Part shown: one piece after another, positions 63,935 through 64,000 of the stretch
Layout of the letters: each line of letters starts with the position of its first letter
Position numbering within the stretch: position 1 is the first letter of the stretch
Origin: Streptomyces sp. NBC_00234
GTDB lineage: Bacteria; Actinomycetota; Actinomycetes; Streptomycetales; Streptomycetaceae
DNA length: 64,000 bases
Assembly: GCF_036195325.1 (NCBI RefSeq)
Contig: NZ_CP108101.1
Location: 5,642,001 to 5,706,000, forward strand
Direction: 5' to 3'
Notes under the pieces: generated by a model
What the model saw: the letters and a program-made list of their open reading frames with translations, nothing else
Told to the model about the DNA's origin: nothing
The model's database searches: none
Translations under genes and position numbers: made by a program

Positions 63935-64000
63935 CCGGGGACGCCGGCCCGGACACCGGCCGGGCCGCCGACCGCCCGGCACGGGCCGTAGGCTTCCGGC
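63935..64000. other. Window end, intergenic
   Basis: 66 bp after the SDR stop. GGCCGGGC-type inverted sequence is present but too short and incomplete at the edge to call a terminator. Confidence 0.4.

Overview
The window is chromosomal DNA of a Streptomyces-type actinomycete. The base composition is very GC-rich, codons strongly favour G or C in the third position, GTG starts are common, ribosome-binding sites are GGAGG-like, and many genes appear to lack a 5' leader. Gene content and order resemble, from memory, the S. coelicolor core region around the glgE-I/glgP locus through to mnmA. No phage, plasmid, CRISPR or tRNA signals were seen. Both edges are arbitrary: glgB is cut at the left end, and the right end is intergenic.

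Layout. (1) 1-10.1 kb: alpha-glucan metabolism. A leftward operon glgE-treS-mak-glgB (the GlgE pathway from trehalose/maltose-1-phosphate to glucan) is divergent from glgP, with a 0.55 kb shared promoter region carrying a perfect inverted repeat and a tandem repeat. (2) 10.2-21.6 kb: a secreted M4 metalloprotease with a P-domain, a heterodimeric ABC exporter, the debranching enzyme glgX, and two tandem lipoprotein L,D-transpeptidases. (3) 21.6-30.2 kb: a crotonase, an RsbW-like ATPase, a GNAT, an EF-hand protein, a carboxylesterase, an acyl-CoA ligase divergent from a PucR-type regulator, and a class I terpene synthase without neighbouring tailoring genes. (4) 30.6-39.3 kb: an extracellular protein block, with a subtilase and a giant FG-GAP/VCBS-like protein translationally coupled to it, divergent from a second large M4 protease. 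(5) 39.3-46.6 kb: serine/glycine metabolism (gcvT-gcvH-glyA-sdaA, leftward, behind a tandem glycine riboswitch), divergent from a P-loop kinase and two SseB-like genes. (6) 47-53.3 kb: a complete oligopeptide ABC importer. (7) 53.3-64 kb: a TRIC channel, a thioesterase, a Cys-containing leader peptide ahead of a Tat-secreted sulfatase, a TetR regulator divergent from two small membrane proteins, cysteine desulfurase, an amidase and mnmA (a likely sulfur-transfer pair), an alpha/beta hydrolase that has lost its usual histidine, a DUF427 protein, a LOG-family protein and an SDR.

Most gene ends are marked by long perfect GC hairpins (up to 21 bp). The least ordinary signals are: a family of palindromic intergenic repeats at 56.77-59.49 kb whose ends supply the TAG stop codons of adjacent genes; the leader peptide/hairpin ahead of the sulfatase; direct repeats between the divergent protease genes; and a low-GC segment with a small ORF between two convergent genes at 23.4-23.6 kb. 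All function calls come from reading motifs; no database search was possible.
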